This document shows, in pieces, positions 10,017 to 18,278 of a stretch of 64,000 nucleotides of DNA. Source of the DNA: JAFCUW01 sp049897565 (lineage in GTDB: Bacteria; Pseudomonadota; Gammaproteobacteria; Burkholderiales; Burkholderiaceae_D); assembly GCF_049897565.1 (NCBI RefSeq), contig NZ_JAFCWM010000001.1, forward strand, positions 314,391 through 378,390, given 5' to 3'. The notes under the pieces are model-generated. The model was not told the DNA's origin. It saw nothing but the letters and a program-made list of their open reading frames with translations, and ran no database searches. The translations under genes and the position numbers were made by a program. Position 1 is the first letter of the stretch. Each line of letters opens with the position of its first letter.

Positions 10017-11938
10017 AGCCTGACACCGACATGCATGCACTGTGGGCAGCGGTCGACGCCCTGACCGAAGCGGGCGAACTGCGCCGGCTGTCCGGCGCCT
10101 TTGCGCGCTTCATCGGCTCGGTCGGCCACGCCACGCCGGCGCTGATGCTGGCCTGCGTGCTGCTGTCCGAACTCGAAGGACGCGGCCACAGCTGCCTGAT
10201 GCTGGGCGAACTTGTCGACGACCCGTGCACGCTGACCGGCTGGAGCGAGCAGCAGTGGCAGGCCCTGGCCGCGGCCGCCGCGCCGCTGCCGAAAAGCGTC
10301 AAGGCCTGGAGCGCGCTGCTGTCCGGCGCCGAGCAGGTATGGCAGGCTGGCGACCTCAGTTTCGACCAGCCGCTGGTGCTCGACGGCGCGCGCCTGTACC
10401 TGCGCCGCTACTGGCGCGACGAGACGCTGGTGGCCGGCAGCATCGGCGCGCGGGCGCGCCAGCTGCGCGCGGTCGATGCGGGCCAGGTGCGCGGCTGGCT
10501 CGACATCCTGTTCGCCTCGCACCGCAAGGCCGAAACGCCGGACTGGCAGAAGCTGGCCTGCGCCATCGCGCTGCGCGGCTCGGTGGCGATCATCACCGGC
10601 GGCCCCGGCACCGGCAAGACCTACACCGTGGCGCGCCTGCTGGCGCTGCTGTTCGCGGTGGCGCCCGACGCCGGCGGCCTGCGCATCGCGCTGGCGGCGC
10701 CGACCGGCAAGGCCGCGGCGCGCCTGAAGCAGTCGATCGACAAGGCGCTCACTGAACTGGCCGACAAGGTGGGCGACGAGCTGCCGCTGCGCGAACTGAC
10801 AGCGCGCATGGGCGCCGCCCGCACCCTTCACAGCCTGCTCGGTGCGCGGCCGGACACGCGCGCGTTCGCCCACCACCAGGGCAATCCGCTCGACGTCGAC
10901 GTGCTGATCGTCGACGAGGCGTCGATGGTCCACCTCGAGATGATGGCGTCGCTGCTCGATGCGCTGCCGGCCGGCGCCACGCTGGTGCTGTTGGGCGACA
11001 AGGACCAGCTGGCGTCGGTGGAGGCGGGCGCGGTACTGGGCGACATGTGTCACGACGCGCAGGCCGGCGGCTACGATGCCGCCACGATGGCGTACGCGCT
11101 GGAGGCCAGCGGCGAGACCATTCCGCCCGCCTTTGCCGGCGCCGCCGGCGCGCTGGCGCAGCAGACGGTGATGCTGCGCCACAGCCGCCGCTTCGGCGGC
11201 CCGATCGGCCAGCTGGCGCTGGCGGTCAACGCCGGCGAAGTGGCGCGCGCGGAGGCGGTGCTGCGCGGCGGCGACGACGCGGTGCGCTGGATCGAGCACG
11301 CGCAGCAGCACCACGTGCTGCAGCTGGCGCAGGAGGGCTACCGGCCGTATCTGGCGCTGCTGCGCGCATCGGGCGACGCTGGCGACGACGGCTGGGCAAA
11401 GGCAGTGCTGCAAAGTTTCGAGGCGTTCCGGCTGCTGTGCGCGGTGCGCGACGGCGAGTGGGGCGTGACGGGACTGAACGCGGCGATCGAACAGAAGCTC
11501 GAAACGGCGCGCCTGATCCGGCGCCGCGGCGAGTGGTACGTCGGACGGCCGGTGATGGTGACGCGAAACGACTACGGCACCGGCGTGTTCAACGGCGACA
11601 TCGGCCTGACCCTGGCCGACCCGGCGCGGCCCGATTCACTGCGCGTGTACTTCCAGGAGGGCGACAAGGTGCGCAGCGTGCTGGCCACGCGCCTGCGCCA
11701 CGTCGAGACGGCGTATGCGATGACGGTGCACAAATCGCAGGGCTCCGAATTTGCGCACACGGTGCTGGTGCTGCCAAAGTCGGGCGGCTCGATGCTGGCG
11801 CGGGAACTGGTGTACACCGGGATCACGCGCGCCAGCGTGGTGTTCACGCTGGTGACACCGGCCAGCGCGGTGCTGGCCGAGGCGATCGGCCGGCGCACGC
11901 GCCGGGCCAGCGGGCTGCGCGATATGCTCGGAGGCTGA
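10013..11938 (+). CDS. recD: Exodeoxyribonuclease V alpha subunit RecD
   Basis: 641 aa, slightly longer than the enterobacterial protein. RecD is the 5'-3' SF1B helicase motor of RecBCD. Walker A GGPGTGKTYT is near residue 195, Walker B VDEASMV near 300, and the C-terminal motif TVHKSQGSEF near 570. The start ATG overlaps the recB stop by four bases. It is last in the operon and is followed by a clear terminator hairpin at 11990-12017. Confidence 0.96.
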   Translation: MKPDTDMHALWAAVDALTEAGELRRLSGAFARFIGSVGHATPALMLACVLLSELEGRGHSCLMLGELVDDPCTLTGWSEQQWQALAAAAAPLPKSVKAWSALLSGAEQVWQAGDLSFDQPLVLDGARLYLRRYWRDETLVAGSIGARARQLRAVDAGQVRGWLDILFASHRKAETPDWQKLACAIALRGSVAIITGGPGTGKTYTVARLLALLFAVAPDAGGLRIALAAPTGKAAARLKQSIDKALTELADKVGDELPLRELTARMGAARTLHSLLGARPDTRAFAHHQGNPLDVDVLIVDEASMVHLEMMASLLDALPAGATLVLLGDKDQLASVEAGAVLGDMCHDAQAGGYDAATMAYALEASGETIPPAFAGAAGALAQQTVMLRHSRRFGGPIGQLALAVNAGEVARAEAVLRGGDDAVRWIEHAQQHHVLQLAQEGYRPYLALLRASGDAGDDGWAKAVLQSFEAFRLLCAVRDGEWGVTGLNAAIEQKLETARLIRRRGEWYVGRPVMVTRNDYGTGVFNGDIGLTLADPARPDSLRVYFQEGDKVRSVLATRLRHVETAYAMTVHKSQGSEFAHTVLVLPKSGGSMLARELVYTGITRASVVFTLVTPASAVLAEAIGRRTRRASGLRDMLGG

Positions 11939-11989
11939 CTCACCATGGGCCCCCGCTTCGCGACGATGGCGGTTGTACCGCTAACAATA

Positions 11990-12017
11990 AAAAAGCCACC
12001 GCTGTAGGTGGCTTTTT
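11990..12017. terminator. Bidirectional rho-independent terminator between recD and pbpG
   Basis: The stem AAAAAGCCACC / GGTGGCTTTTT has 11 paired bases around the loop GCTGTA. It carries A and T tracts on both sides, so it can end both the recCBD transcript and the convergent gene at 12035-12931. Confidence 0.93.
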
Positions 12018-12034
12018 GTTGTGCGGCGCTGTAA

Positions 12035-12931
12035 TTACGCGCGGCGGTGGCGTGCCTTGACCGTCTTGGCGTCGCGCGAGCGCATTGACGCCTTCATGAT
12101 GCGCGCTTCGGCGCGTGGATGGGCGCGCGCCAGCACTGGGGCCGCGTCGCCGGTCATGAAGCGTCGGATCGACAGCGCGTCGACCACCCGCACCGACGAT
12201 GCCTTGGCGTTGAGCAGCACCAGCGTGGCGTTCTTGCCGGCCGCCTTGATGCGCATGATCAGGCAGCGGCCCGCTTCCTCGGTGTAGCCGGTTTTCGACA
12301 GGCCGATGTCCCAGCCCTTGGCGCCGACGAGGCGGTTGGTGTTGTGGTACTCGACGCCGCGGCCGTTGATGTTGATGATGTCCTTCGAGTCGGTGGTGAT
12401 GCGCGCGATCTCGGGATAGGCCGAAGCTGCGACCGCCATCTTGACCAGGTCCGACGCGGTCGACTTGTTATTCGGCGACAGGCCGGTTGGCTCTTCGATT
12501 TTCGTTTGCGTCATGCCGAGGGCGGCGATCTTGGCGTTGACGGCAGCCTTGAACGCGGGCGTGCCGCCCGGGTAGGTGCGGCCAAGCGAGGCGGCGGCGC
12601 GGTTATCCGACGACATCAGCGCCAGCTGCAGCACGTCCTGGCGCGAGATGGCGGCGCCGACCGGCACGCGCGAGGTGCTGTGCTTGAGCATGTCGACGTC
12701 GACCTGCTCGATGTAGATCGGCGCGCTCATGTCCTGCTTGGCGTCGAGAACGACCATCGCCGTCATCAGCTTGGTCAGGGACGCGATCGGGACGATCGCG
12801 TTGGCGTTCTTTTCGATCAGGACCTTGCCGGTGTCGTCTTCGACGACCAGCACCGATTGCGATCCATAAGGACCGGCGACGGCGGCAGCGGCTGAAATTG
12901 TTAACAGGACGGCGGCGAACAGTTTTTTCAT
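12035..12931 (-). CDS. pbpG: D-alanyl-D-alanine endopeptidase, PBP7 type (peptidase S11)
   Basis: 298 aa from the start MKKLFAAVLL, chosen because it opens a clean Sec signal peptide ending near VAGPYG; an upstream extension would add a non-hydrophobic leader. The three serine-peptidase motifs are present: SLTK (catalytic Ser and Lys), SDN for the SxN motif, and SKTG for KTG. Enzymes of this family cut D-Ala-meso-DAP cross-links in the periplasm and contribute to murein remodelling. It converges on recD with a shared terminator. It could equally be named dacA-like, but the short length without a long C-terminal anchor favours PBP7. Confidence 0.9.
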   Translation of the reverse strand: MKKLFAAVLLTISAAAAVAGPYGSQSVLVVEDDTGKVLIEKNANAIVPIASLTKLMTAMVVLDAKQDMSAPIYIEQVDVDMLKHSTSRVPVGAAISRQDVLQLALMSSDNRAAASLGRTYPGGTPAFKAAVNAKIAALGMTQTKIEEPTGLSPNNKSTASDLVKMAVAASAYPEIARITTDSKDIININGRGVEYHNTNRLVGAKGWDIGLSKTGYTEEAGRCLIMRIKAAGKNATLVLLNAKASSVRVVDALSIRRFMTGDAAPVLARAHPRAEARIMKASMRSRDAKTVKARHRRA

Positions 12932-13110
12932 GTGGGTGTGTGTTTGTGACTGCAGCGGTTCAAGATCGGGCGCCAGGGACGAGGGCGCTGCGCGAGATGA
13001 AAACATTCTGGCTGTGAAGCAACATTACTTAGTCGCGAAGATATCACCAACATGGGGGTGTGTCTATGGCGCACAAGCATAAAGCGGCCTCAACTTGTAA
13101 CAAACATGAA

Positions 13111-13142
13111 AAAAAGGCCCTGCTTTGCGGCAGAGGCTTTTT
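13111..13142 (-). terminator. Rho-independent terminator downstream of the sulfate-binding protein gene
   Basis: The minus strand reads AAAAAGCCTCTGC, a short loop, then GCAGGGCCTTTTT. The stem has two mismatches in 13 positions and is flanked by A/T runs. It lies immediately after the stop of the gene at 13169-14188. Confidence 0.8.
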
Positions 13143-13168
13143 AAACAGACCATCTGAGCGGGCTGCAA

Positions 13169-14188
13169 TTATTTCGGCTGGTAAATCTTGTCGAACTCGC
13201 CGCCGTCGTCGAAGTGCTTCTTCTGCGCCTGTTTCCAGCCGCCGAACAGCTCGTCGACGGTGAACAGCGCGATCGGTTTATAGTTGGCGGCAAATTTTTT
13301 GGCCACCGCCGGCGAGCGGACCCGCAGGAAGTGCTTGGCGCCAATTTCCTGGCCGGCTTCCGAATACAGGAAGTTCAGGTAAGCGGTGGCTTGTTTGCGC
13401 ACGCCGCGCTTGTCGACGACCTTGTCGATGACGGCGACCGGCGACTCGGCCAGGATCGAGTTGGGCGGGTACACCACCTCGAAGTTGTCGCCAAATTCAC
13501 TGCGCACCATTTGCACTTCGTTCTCGAACGTCACCAGCGCATCGCCGATCTCGCGCTGGGTGAAGGTGGTGGTGGCGGCGCGCCCGCCGGCGTCGAGCAC
13601 CGGCACGTTCTTGAAGATGCGGGTGACGAGTTCGCGCGCCTGCGCTTCGGTGCCGCCTTTCTTGAGCACCGAGCCCCACGCGGCCAGGTAGGTGTAGCGG
13701 CCGTTGCCGGCCGTTTTAGGGTTCGGAATGACAACCTTGACGCCCGGCTTGGCCAGGTCGTCCCAGTTCTTGATCTGCTTCGGGTTACCTTTACGCACCA
13801 GAAACACCATGGTCGAGTAATATGGCGCCGCATTGTTGGGGAATTTTTTTGCCCAGTCCTGCGTCACCAGGCCGCGGTCGGCCAGCATGTCGATGTCGTT
13901 GGCCTGGTTCATCGTCACGACCGACGCCTCGAGGCCGTCGGCCACCGAACGCGCCTGCTTGCTCGAGCCACCGTGCGACTGCTTGATGATGACGGTTTCG
14001 CCCGTCTTCTTCTTCCAGTCGGCGGCAAACACCGGATTGATGTCCTTGTACAATTCGCGCGCAACGTCGTACGACACGTTGAGCAGCTCGACGTCGTCGG
14101 CCGCGCGCGTTGCCAGCGGCAGGGCCAGCGCACCCAACAGCAGGGCGGCGATGAAGCGGCGTGTCGGGAGCAGCGTTGGTTTGGTCAT
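13169..14188 (-). CDS. sbp: Periplasmic sulfate/thiosulfate-binding protein
   Basis: 339 aa from ATG 14188 (MTKPTLL), chosen because it is followed directly by a signal peptide ending at TRAADDVELLNVSYD; longer in-frame starts lack a leader. The body matches the Sbp/CysP family: VSYDVARELY, the ligand-loop region SHGGSSKQARSV, and KNWDDLAKPGVKVVIPNPKTAGNGRY. It delivers sulfate to a CysTWA-type ABC transporter, but no permease or ATPase is adjacent, so it is an orphan subunit here. Expression is likely tied to sulfur limitation; I see no operator I can name. Confidence 0.93.
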   Translation of the reverse strand: MTKPTLLPTRRFIAALLLGALALPLATRAADDVELLNVSYDVARELYKDINPVFAADWKKKTGETVIIKQSHGGSSKQARSVADGLEASVVTMNQANDIDMLADRGLVTQDWAKKFPNNAAPYYSTMVFLVRKGNPKQIKNWDDLAKPGVKVVIPNPKTAGNGRYTYLAAWGSVLKKGGTEAQARELVTRIFKNVPVLDAGGRAATTTFTQREIGDALVTFENEVQMVRSEFGDNFEVVYPPNSILAESPVAVIDKVVDKRGVRKQATAYLNFLYSEAGQEIGAKHFLRVRSPAVAKKFAANYKPIALFTVDELFGGWKQAQKKHFDDGGEFDKIYQPK

Positions 14189-14405
14189 CTTGTTCTCGCG
14201 GTGTGTGGACAGTAACGCATAGTCCGACAATTGATGGTGGAAATGGAAGAACAGTTTCGTCATATGCTTAGATGGCAACGTTGTAGCGATGCCGCAATGG
14301 CACGACGGCGAGCGGACCCAACGGGCAAACGGCGGCGCTTCGGTGTATAGTCTTTTATATGTATCTTGAACGGTAGCAATACCTTATTCTATTAATCATT
14401 GCTTT

Positions 14406-14945
14406 ATGATCACCACCATGGGTATTCAGATTCGTTCGGCAGCACCAGAAGACGCCGTTGCAGCGTGCAGCGTGCTGCGCCGCTCTATCGAGGAATGCTG
14501 CGTGCAGGATCACCAGAACAACTCCGAGAAGCTGGCCGCGTGGCTGGGCAACAAGACGCCAGAGAACGTGGCCTGCTGGCTGACTTGGCCGACCAACTAC
14601 ACGCTGGTGGCCGAACGCGATGGCGAAGTCGTCGGCGTCGCGCTGCTGACCCAGGCCGGCAAGCTGTCGCTGTGCTATGTGTTGCCCGAAGCGCAGCATG
14701 GCGGCGTTGGCAAGGCGCTGCTGGACGGCGTCGAAGCGAAGGCGCGCGACTGGGGCATAGGCGTCGTCAAGCTGCACAGCACCACCGCCGGGAGCGACTT
14801 TTACGCACGCAACGGCTACACCTTTGCCGGCAAGGAAAGAACTTGCTACGGCATCGACTCGGACTTCTTCTGGAAGCAGCTCGACGCCGAGCCGGAGGCC
14901 GCCGGCGGTGCGGCCAAGCGCTTCTGCAACTGCGGCGTCAAGTAA
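14406..14945 (+). CDS. GNAT-family N-acetyltransferase
   Basis: 179 aa from ATG 14406; ATG 14418 (MGIQIRSA) is an equally good start. GNAT enzymes transfer acetyl from acetyl-CoA to an amino group. The acetyl-CoA loop is seen as PEAQHGGVGKALL near residue 100. The C-terminal strand pattern SDFYARNGYTFAGKE is typical. A closing CNCGVK tail has two cysteines. The substrate is unknown and there is no operon partner. It is divergent from sbp across a 217-bp gap that contains AT-rich promoter-like sequence but no site I recognise. Confidence 0.85.
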   Translation: MITTMGIQIRSAAPEDAVAACSVLRRSIEECCVQDHQNNSEKLAAWLGNKTPENVACWLTWPTNYTLVAERDGEVVGVALLTQAGKLSLCYVLPEAQHGGVGKALLDGVEAKARDWGIGVVKLHSTTAGSDFYARNGYTFAGKERTCYGIDSDFFWKQLDAEPEAAGGAAKRFCNCGVK

Positions 14946-15028
14946 CACCCGCCATTTTCCCGATCGAATCCGTTGTCGTGCGCGCAGCGCCTGCGTTATA
15001 GTGTGCGCCTCCTATTGATGGGTACCAT

Positions 15029-15757
15029 ATGGCTTCGCGCAGAGAATTTCTCCAACACGGTTTATGCTTGTCCACGCTCGGCGCGCTGACCGTTCCGCTG
15101 ATCGGCTGCGCCGCGCCGGCCAGCCCGCCGCCGCCTGCCTCCGCGGCCAAGCCCGCGGTCGCCGTGCGCACCGCCAGCCGCACGGCGCCGCCCGCGCGCG
15201 CGCCGGCCCAGTCAGCCGGCAATGCCGAGATGGCGCCGCCGCCCGATATCTTCGACGCCCAGGCGCTCGACATGGACTTCTGGCTCAAGCCGCGCATGCT
15301 GTCGGTGATCCGCCCTCAGTCCGGCGAAAAGGCGCGGGTGCTGTACTGGCGCGACGGCGAAGTCATCGATTCGGCCTACCAGGAACTGTGCCACATCATG
15401 CGCGACGTCGTCGGCAAGGAAACCGCGCCGATCGACCCGAAGCTGTTCGAAACGCTGTGGGGCACGCAGGCGTTCCTGGCGCGCTACGGCATGGAGCAGC
15501 CGCTCGAAGTCCTGTCGGGTTACCGCACCGCCAAGTCGAACGGCAAGCTGATCGAGCAGGGCGTGCCGGCGGCGCGTCAGTCGCTGCACATCGAGGGCAA
15601 GGCCGCCGACATCCGCATCGCCAACCTGAACGCCGAGGTGCTTGGCGGGCTGGTACGCAGTTTTCGGCAGGGCGGGGTGGGATTCTATTACCGCGAGGGG
15701 CCGCGCGGCGGCTGGATTCACGCCGATACGGGCCTTAAACGCACCTGGAAAGGCTAG
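15029..15757 (+). CDS. DUF882/MepK-like murein peptidase, Tat-type lipoprotein
   Basis: 242 aa. The N-terminus has a twin arginine (SRREFL), a hydrophobic stretch and a lipobox-like LIGC, so it is probably exported folded and lipid-anchored. A Pro/Ala-rich linker follows (about 30-70). The catalytic domain is of the peptidase M15/LAS type: SGYRTAKSN, SLHIEGKAADIR carrying the metal His and Asp, and WIHADTG carrying the second His. This matches MepK (YcbK), which cleaves L-Ala/DAP-type cross-links in murein. The start is fixed by the Tat motif. Confidence 0.88.
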   Translation: MASRREFLQHGLCLSTLGALTVPLIGCAAPASPPPPASAAKPAVAVRTASRTAPPARAPAQSAGNAEMAPPPDIFDAQALDMDFWLKPRMLSVIRPQSGEKARVLYWRDGEVIDSAYQELCHIMRDVVGKETAPIDPKLFETLWGTQAFLARYGMEQPLEVLSGYRTAKSNGKLIEQGVPAARQSLHIEGKAADIRIANLNAEVLGGLVRSFRQGGVGFYYREGPRGGWIHADTGLKRTWKG

Positions 15758-15838
15758 TTTCCAAACTTTGTCAGGTATCGCGTTGTCCAAATCAGTGCCC
15801 GTCGCACGTCGGGGTTCAACTGATTCGAGGAGATAGCT

Positions 15839-16126
15839 ATGGCAACCATGAATATTCCCAACGACCGCCGCCACATCCCTGAGCGCCGCACGACAAACGG
15901 CACGCATCACGGGGCCAGGACGGCGGCGCTCGACTACGTTGCAATGGCACTGCTGATCATCGGCGGTCTGAACTGGGCGATGGTGGGCCTGTTCAGCATC
16001 GACGTTGTGGCAACGCTGTTCGGCGTCCAGACGCCGGTGACGCGATTTATCTACGTGGTAGTGGGCCTGGCCGCGCTGTATGCGATCTACCTGATCAGCA
16101 AGATGGCGGCGGCGTCGCGACACTGA
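15839..16126 (+). CDS. DUF378 small membrane protein
   Basis: 95 aa, preceded by the strong ribosome site GAGGAGATAGCT. A charged N-terminal tail of about 30 residues leads into two predicted membrane segments with the family hallmark LLIIGGLNWAMVGLF and a second helix around FIYVVVGLAALYAIYLI. DUF378 (YuzA-like) proteins have no known function. The gene is monocistronic. Its last 32 bases overlap the tail of the convergent decayed LysR gene. Confidence 0.88.
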   Translation: MATMNIPNDRRHIPERRTTNGTHHGARTAALDYVAMALLIIGGLNWAMVGLFSIDVVATLFGVQTPVTRFIYVVVGLAALYAIYLISKMAAASRH

Positions 16127-16718
16127 ACCTCTTTTGCTCAGGTCTGCCGGCCGGCGCTGCGCGATGCCAGCATCGACTTTGCATGATGTCGAGGAACGCG
16201 TGCAGGATCGGTGACTGGGCGTTTTGCCGGTACAGCACGCACAGTTCGACATCGCGCAGCCATTGCGGGTCGAGCGGCCGGTAGAGCACGCCCGGCAGGC
16301 GCGGGCTGGTGGCCGATGCGGTGGTAATGCACCGGCCAAAGCGCGCCGATACCAGCGCGATGCCGGTCAGTACGTCCTCGACTTCCTGGCCCACTACCAG
16401 CCGCAGGCCGTCGTTGCCCGAGCCGAAGATGCCGACGTCGAGGCGCCCCAGGTAGCCTTTACCGGCGTACTGGGTTTTCTCCCTGGCCGCCTTCACCATC
16501 GCCAGGATATTTGGCGCCTCCTGTCGCATCACCTCGCCGGCGCCGGTCAGCTCGACCCCGTGCGGAGTGCGTATGAACAGCGTCGTCCCCAGTTCCTCTT
16601 CCAGGCCATGAATCTGCCGCGTCAGCGGAGGCTGCGCCATGTGCAACTGCGCGGACGCCCGGCTGAAACTGCCTTCTTGCGCCAAGGCGAGAAAGTATCG
16701 CAATTGCTTTAGATGCAT
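16095..16718 (-). pseudogene. LysR-family regulator with large internal deletion
   Basis: The frame encodes 207 aa, whereas LysR regulators are about 300. Residues 1-60 are a normal LysR winged helix (LRYFLALAQEGSFSRASAQL, TRQIHGLEEELG) and the linker helix follows. After GIFGSGNDG (about residue 104, near base 16406) the sequence jumps to what should be the last part of the effector domain (LVSARFG..., LPGVLYRPL, FLDIM). About 90-100 residues including the first ligand-binding subdomain are missing, with the frame kept. It could still bind DNA but probably cannot sense a ligand. It is divergent from the chromate-type transporter, which it may once have controlled. Confidence 0.65.
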
Positions 16719-16741
16719 GTTGCCGATTACGGCATATGTCG

Positions 16742-16754
16742 TACCGAATCGGTA
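16742..16754. promoter_or_regulatory. Candidate LysR-type T-N11-A operator
   Basis: TACCGA-A-TCGGTA is a perfect interrupted palindrome of the T-N11-A form. It lies 24 bases upstream of the LysR start, where such regulators usually bind for autoregulation. Assignment is by position and form only. Confidence 0.45.
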
Positions 16755-17003
16755 TAGCGTTCACCCGAAAAGGGGTTCCGCAATGATGTGTCCACCTAGA
16801 TTGCGTTGCAGGAATCAGCTGGGTACCTCGACAAACCAACTTGGCGGCAACACCAAAGAAATCGGTAAAAACCAGGGGGCGCCATGGCGCAATTGCCGCC
16901 TGACCGCTACCGGCCGCGAGCGCGCGCCGCTGACGGCAGCGGCCGCGGCGCGGTTCGCAGGCCCTGTCGGTGCGCGCCGCCAGGGCTTGTAACATGTCCG
17001 CTG

Positions 17004-17074
17004 TTGACATGCGAATACGACCGGTGATACCTTCGATATTCGAAGAATGGGAACGTCGTTCTTCTATACGGAAT
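17004..17074 (+). promoter_or_regulatory. Promoter plus IclR-type three-half-site operator in front of chrA1 (site H)
   Basis: TTGACA at 17004-17009, a 17-bp spacer and an ATACCT-like -10 at 17027-17032 form a promoter. It is followed by GGAAC (17050), N3, GTTCT (17058-17062), N7 TCTATAC and GGAAT (17070-17074). The operator would lie at about +11 to +35. The 437-bp gap 16719-17155 holds this element and the T-N11-A palindrome; I see nothing else in it. Confidence 0.65.
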
Positions 17075-17155
17075 ATCTATGCGCACTCTCCACACTGCGA
17101 GGCAAACTTGGAAGAATCAACCCGGCCATGTGATCCGGCCGCTGCAGCGACGGCC

Positions 17156-17695
17156 ATGCCCGCCGTGCTGCTGTGGCAGTTGTTCCTCTGTTTCGTCAAG
17201 GTCGGGGTGACTTCGTTCGGCGGCAGCACGCAGGCGTGGATCTACCGCGCCGTCGTCGAGGAGCGCCGCTGGCTGACCGAAACCGACTTCCTCGCCGGCG
17301 TCACGATCGCCCAGATCCTGCCGGGCGCCAATCCGGTCAATCTGTCGCTGTACGTCGGCCAGCGTTTGCGCGGGTGGAGCGGCGCGCTGGTCGCCACGCT
17401 GGGCATGGTGGCGCCGGCGATCTGCATCGTGCTGGCGGCCGGCGCGCTGTATGCGCGGCTGGCGCACTTCCCGCTGACGCACTTCCTGCTGATCGGCATT
17501 GCCACCGTCGGCGTCGGCGCGACCCTGGCCGCCGGGCTGAAAGTGGCGCGCAAGATCGAACGCCGGCCCGCCATCATCGTCATCGGCCTGGCCACCTTCC
17601 TGGCCGTCGGCGTGCTGCACTGGTCGATGGTGCCTGTGGTGGCGGTGCTGGCCCCGCTCAGCATCGCGCTGGCGGCGCGGAGGCCGCATGGATAA
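17156..17695 (+). CDS. chrA: Chromate-type transporter, N-terminal half (short-chain CHR protein)
   Basis: 179 aa from ATG 17156, chosen because the CHR domain begins at once (LLWQLFLCFVKVGVTSFGG); upstream residues are not conserved-looking. The family signature is seen in FGGSTQAWIYRAVVEERRWLTE and the pore-type motif QILPGANPVNLS. It has about five or six hydrophobic segments. CHR proteins export chromate or related oxyanions; short-chain members work as pairs, here with the next gene, which overlaps by 8 bp. Its location behind an IclR-type operator suggests that its substrate in this strain may be an organic or metal oxyanion linked to the catabolic island rather than chromate itself. 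Confidence 0.85.
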   Translation: MPAVLLWQLFLCFVKVGVTSFGGSTQAWIYRAVVEERRWLTETDFLAGVTIAQILPGANPVNLSLYVGQRLRGWSGALVATLGMVAPAICIVLAAGALYARLAHFPLTHFLLIGIATVGVGATLAAGLKVARKIERRPAIIVIGLATFLAVGVLHWSMVPVVAVLAPLSIALAARRPHG

Positions 17696-18218
17696 CCTGC
17701 TGCTGCGCCTGATCCTGGTGTTTGCGCCGCTGTCGATCCTGTCGATCGGCGGCGGCCAGGCGATCATCGCCGACATCCAGCATCAGACGGTCGATGTCTA
17801 CCACTGGCTCACCAATGAGCAATTTGCCGACATGTTCGCCATTTCGCGCGCCACGCCCGGACCGAACACGCTGATCGCATCGCTGATCGGCTGGCACCTG
17901 GGCGGCATCTCCGGCCTGCTGGTGGCGACCCTGGCGATGTATGTGCCGTCGTCACTGGCATTCATGACGGCGACTACTTTCTGGCACCGCAGTGAAGGCG
18001 GGCATTGGAGAATGGCGATCGAGCGCGGCCTGGCGCCGATCGCGGTCGGCCTGATCTTCGCCGGCGCGTTGACGATCCTGCAGGCGCTGCGCCTCGGCGC
18101 GCTTGGATGGGCAACGACAGCGGCGGCGATGGCGGTGCTGTACACCACCAAGGCCAATCCCTACCTGGTCATTTTTTTGGTGATCGCGCTGTACCTTGCG
18201 GTGTTCTTCATCGCCTAG
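17688..18218 (+). CDS. Chromate-type transporter, C-terminal half (short-chain CHR protein)
   Basis: 176 aa. It starts inside the end of the previous gene (8-bp overlap), so the two are coupled. It carries the second copy of the CHR domain: LSIGGGQAIIADIQHQTVD, the motif ATPGPNTLIASLIGWHLGG, and several hydrophobic helices. In the paired short-chain systems the two subunits have opposite membrane topology and form a heterodimer. It ends at a strong hairpin facing the convergent ModA-like gene. Confidence 0.85.
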   Translation: MDNLLLRLILVFAPLSILSIGGGQAIIADIQHQTVDVYHWLTNEQFADMFAISRATPGPNTLIASLIGWHLGGISGLLVATLAMYVPSSLAFMTATTFWHRSEGGHWRMAIERGLAPIAVGLIFAGALTILQALRLGALGWATTAAAMAVLYTTKANPYLVIFLVIALYLAVFFIA

Positions 18219-18237
18219 CGCGCTTCGCCGCAGGTGC

Positions 18238-18269
18238 GGTGCGGCGCCCCGCACAGCGGGCGCCGCACC
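18238..18269. terminator. Long GC-rich stem-loop between convergent genes
   Basis: GGTGCGGCGCCC and GGGCGCCGCACC pair perfectly over 12 bp around the 8-nt loop CGCACAGC. There is no clear T tract, so it may be a weak or factor-assisted terminator serving both convergent units. Confidence 0.7.
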
Positions 18270-18278
18270 GTTGCGCCG

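Noticed and set aside
7608..10040. About 810-codon open frame antisense to recB
   Set aside because: Low-complexity His/Gln/Arg composition and complete overlap with an intact recB; no ribosome site or family motif.
15212..16339. 375-codon minus-strand frame across the DUF882 and DUF378 genes
   Set aside because: It crosses three recognised genes in a shadow frame and shows no domain.
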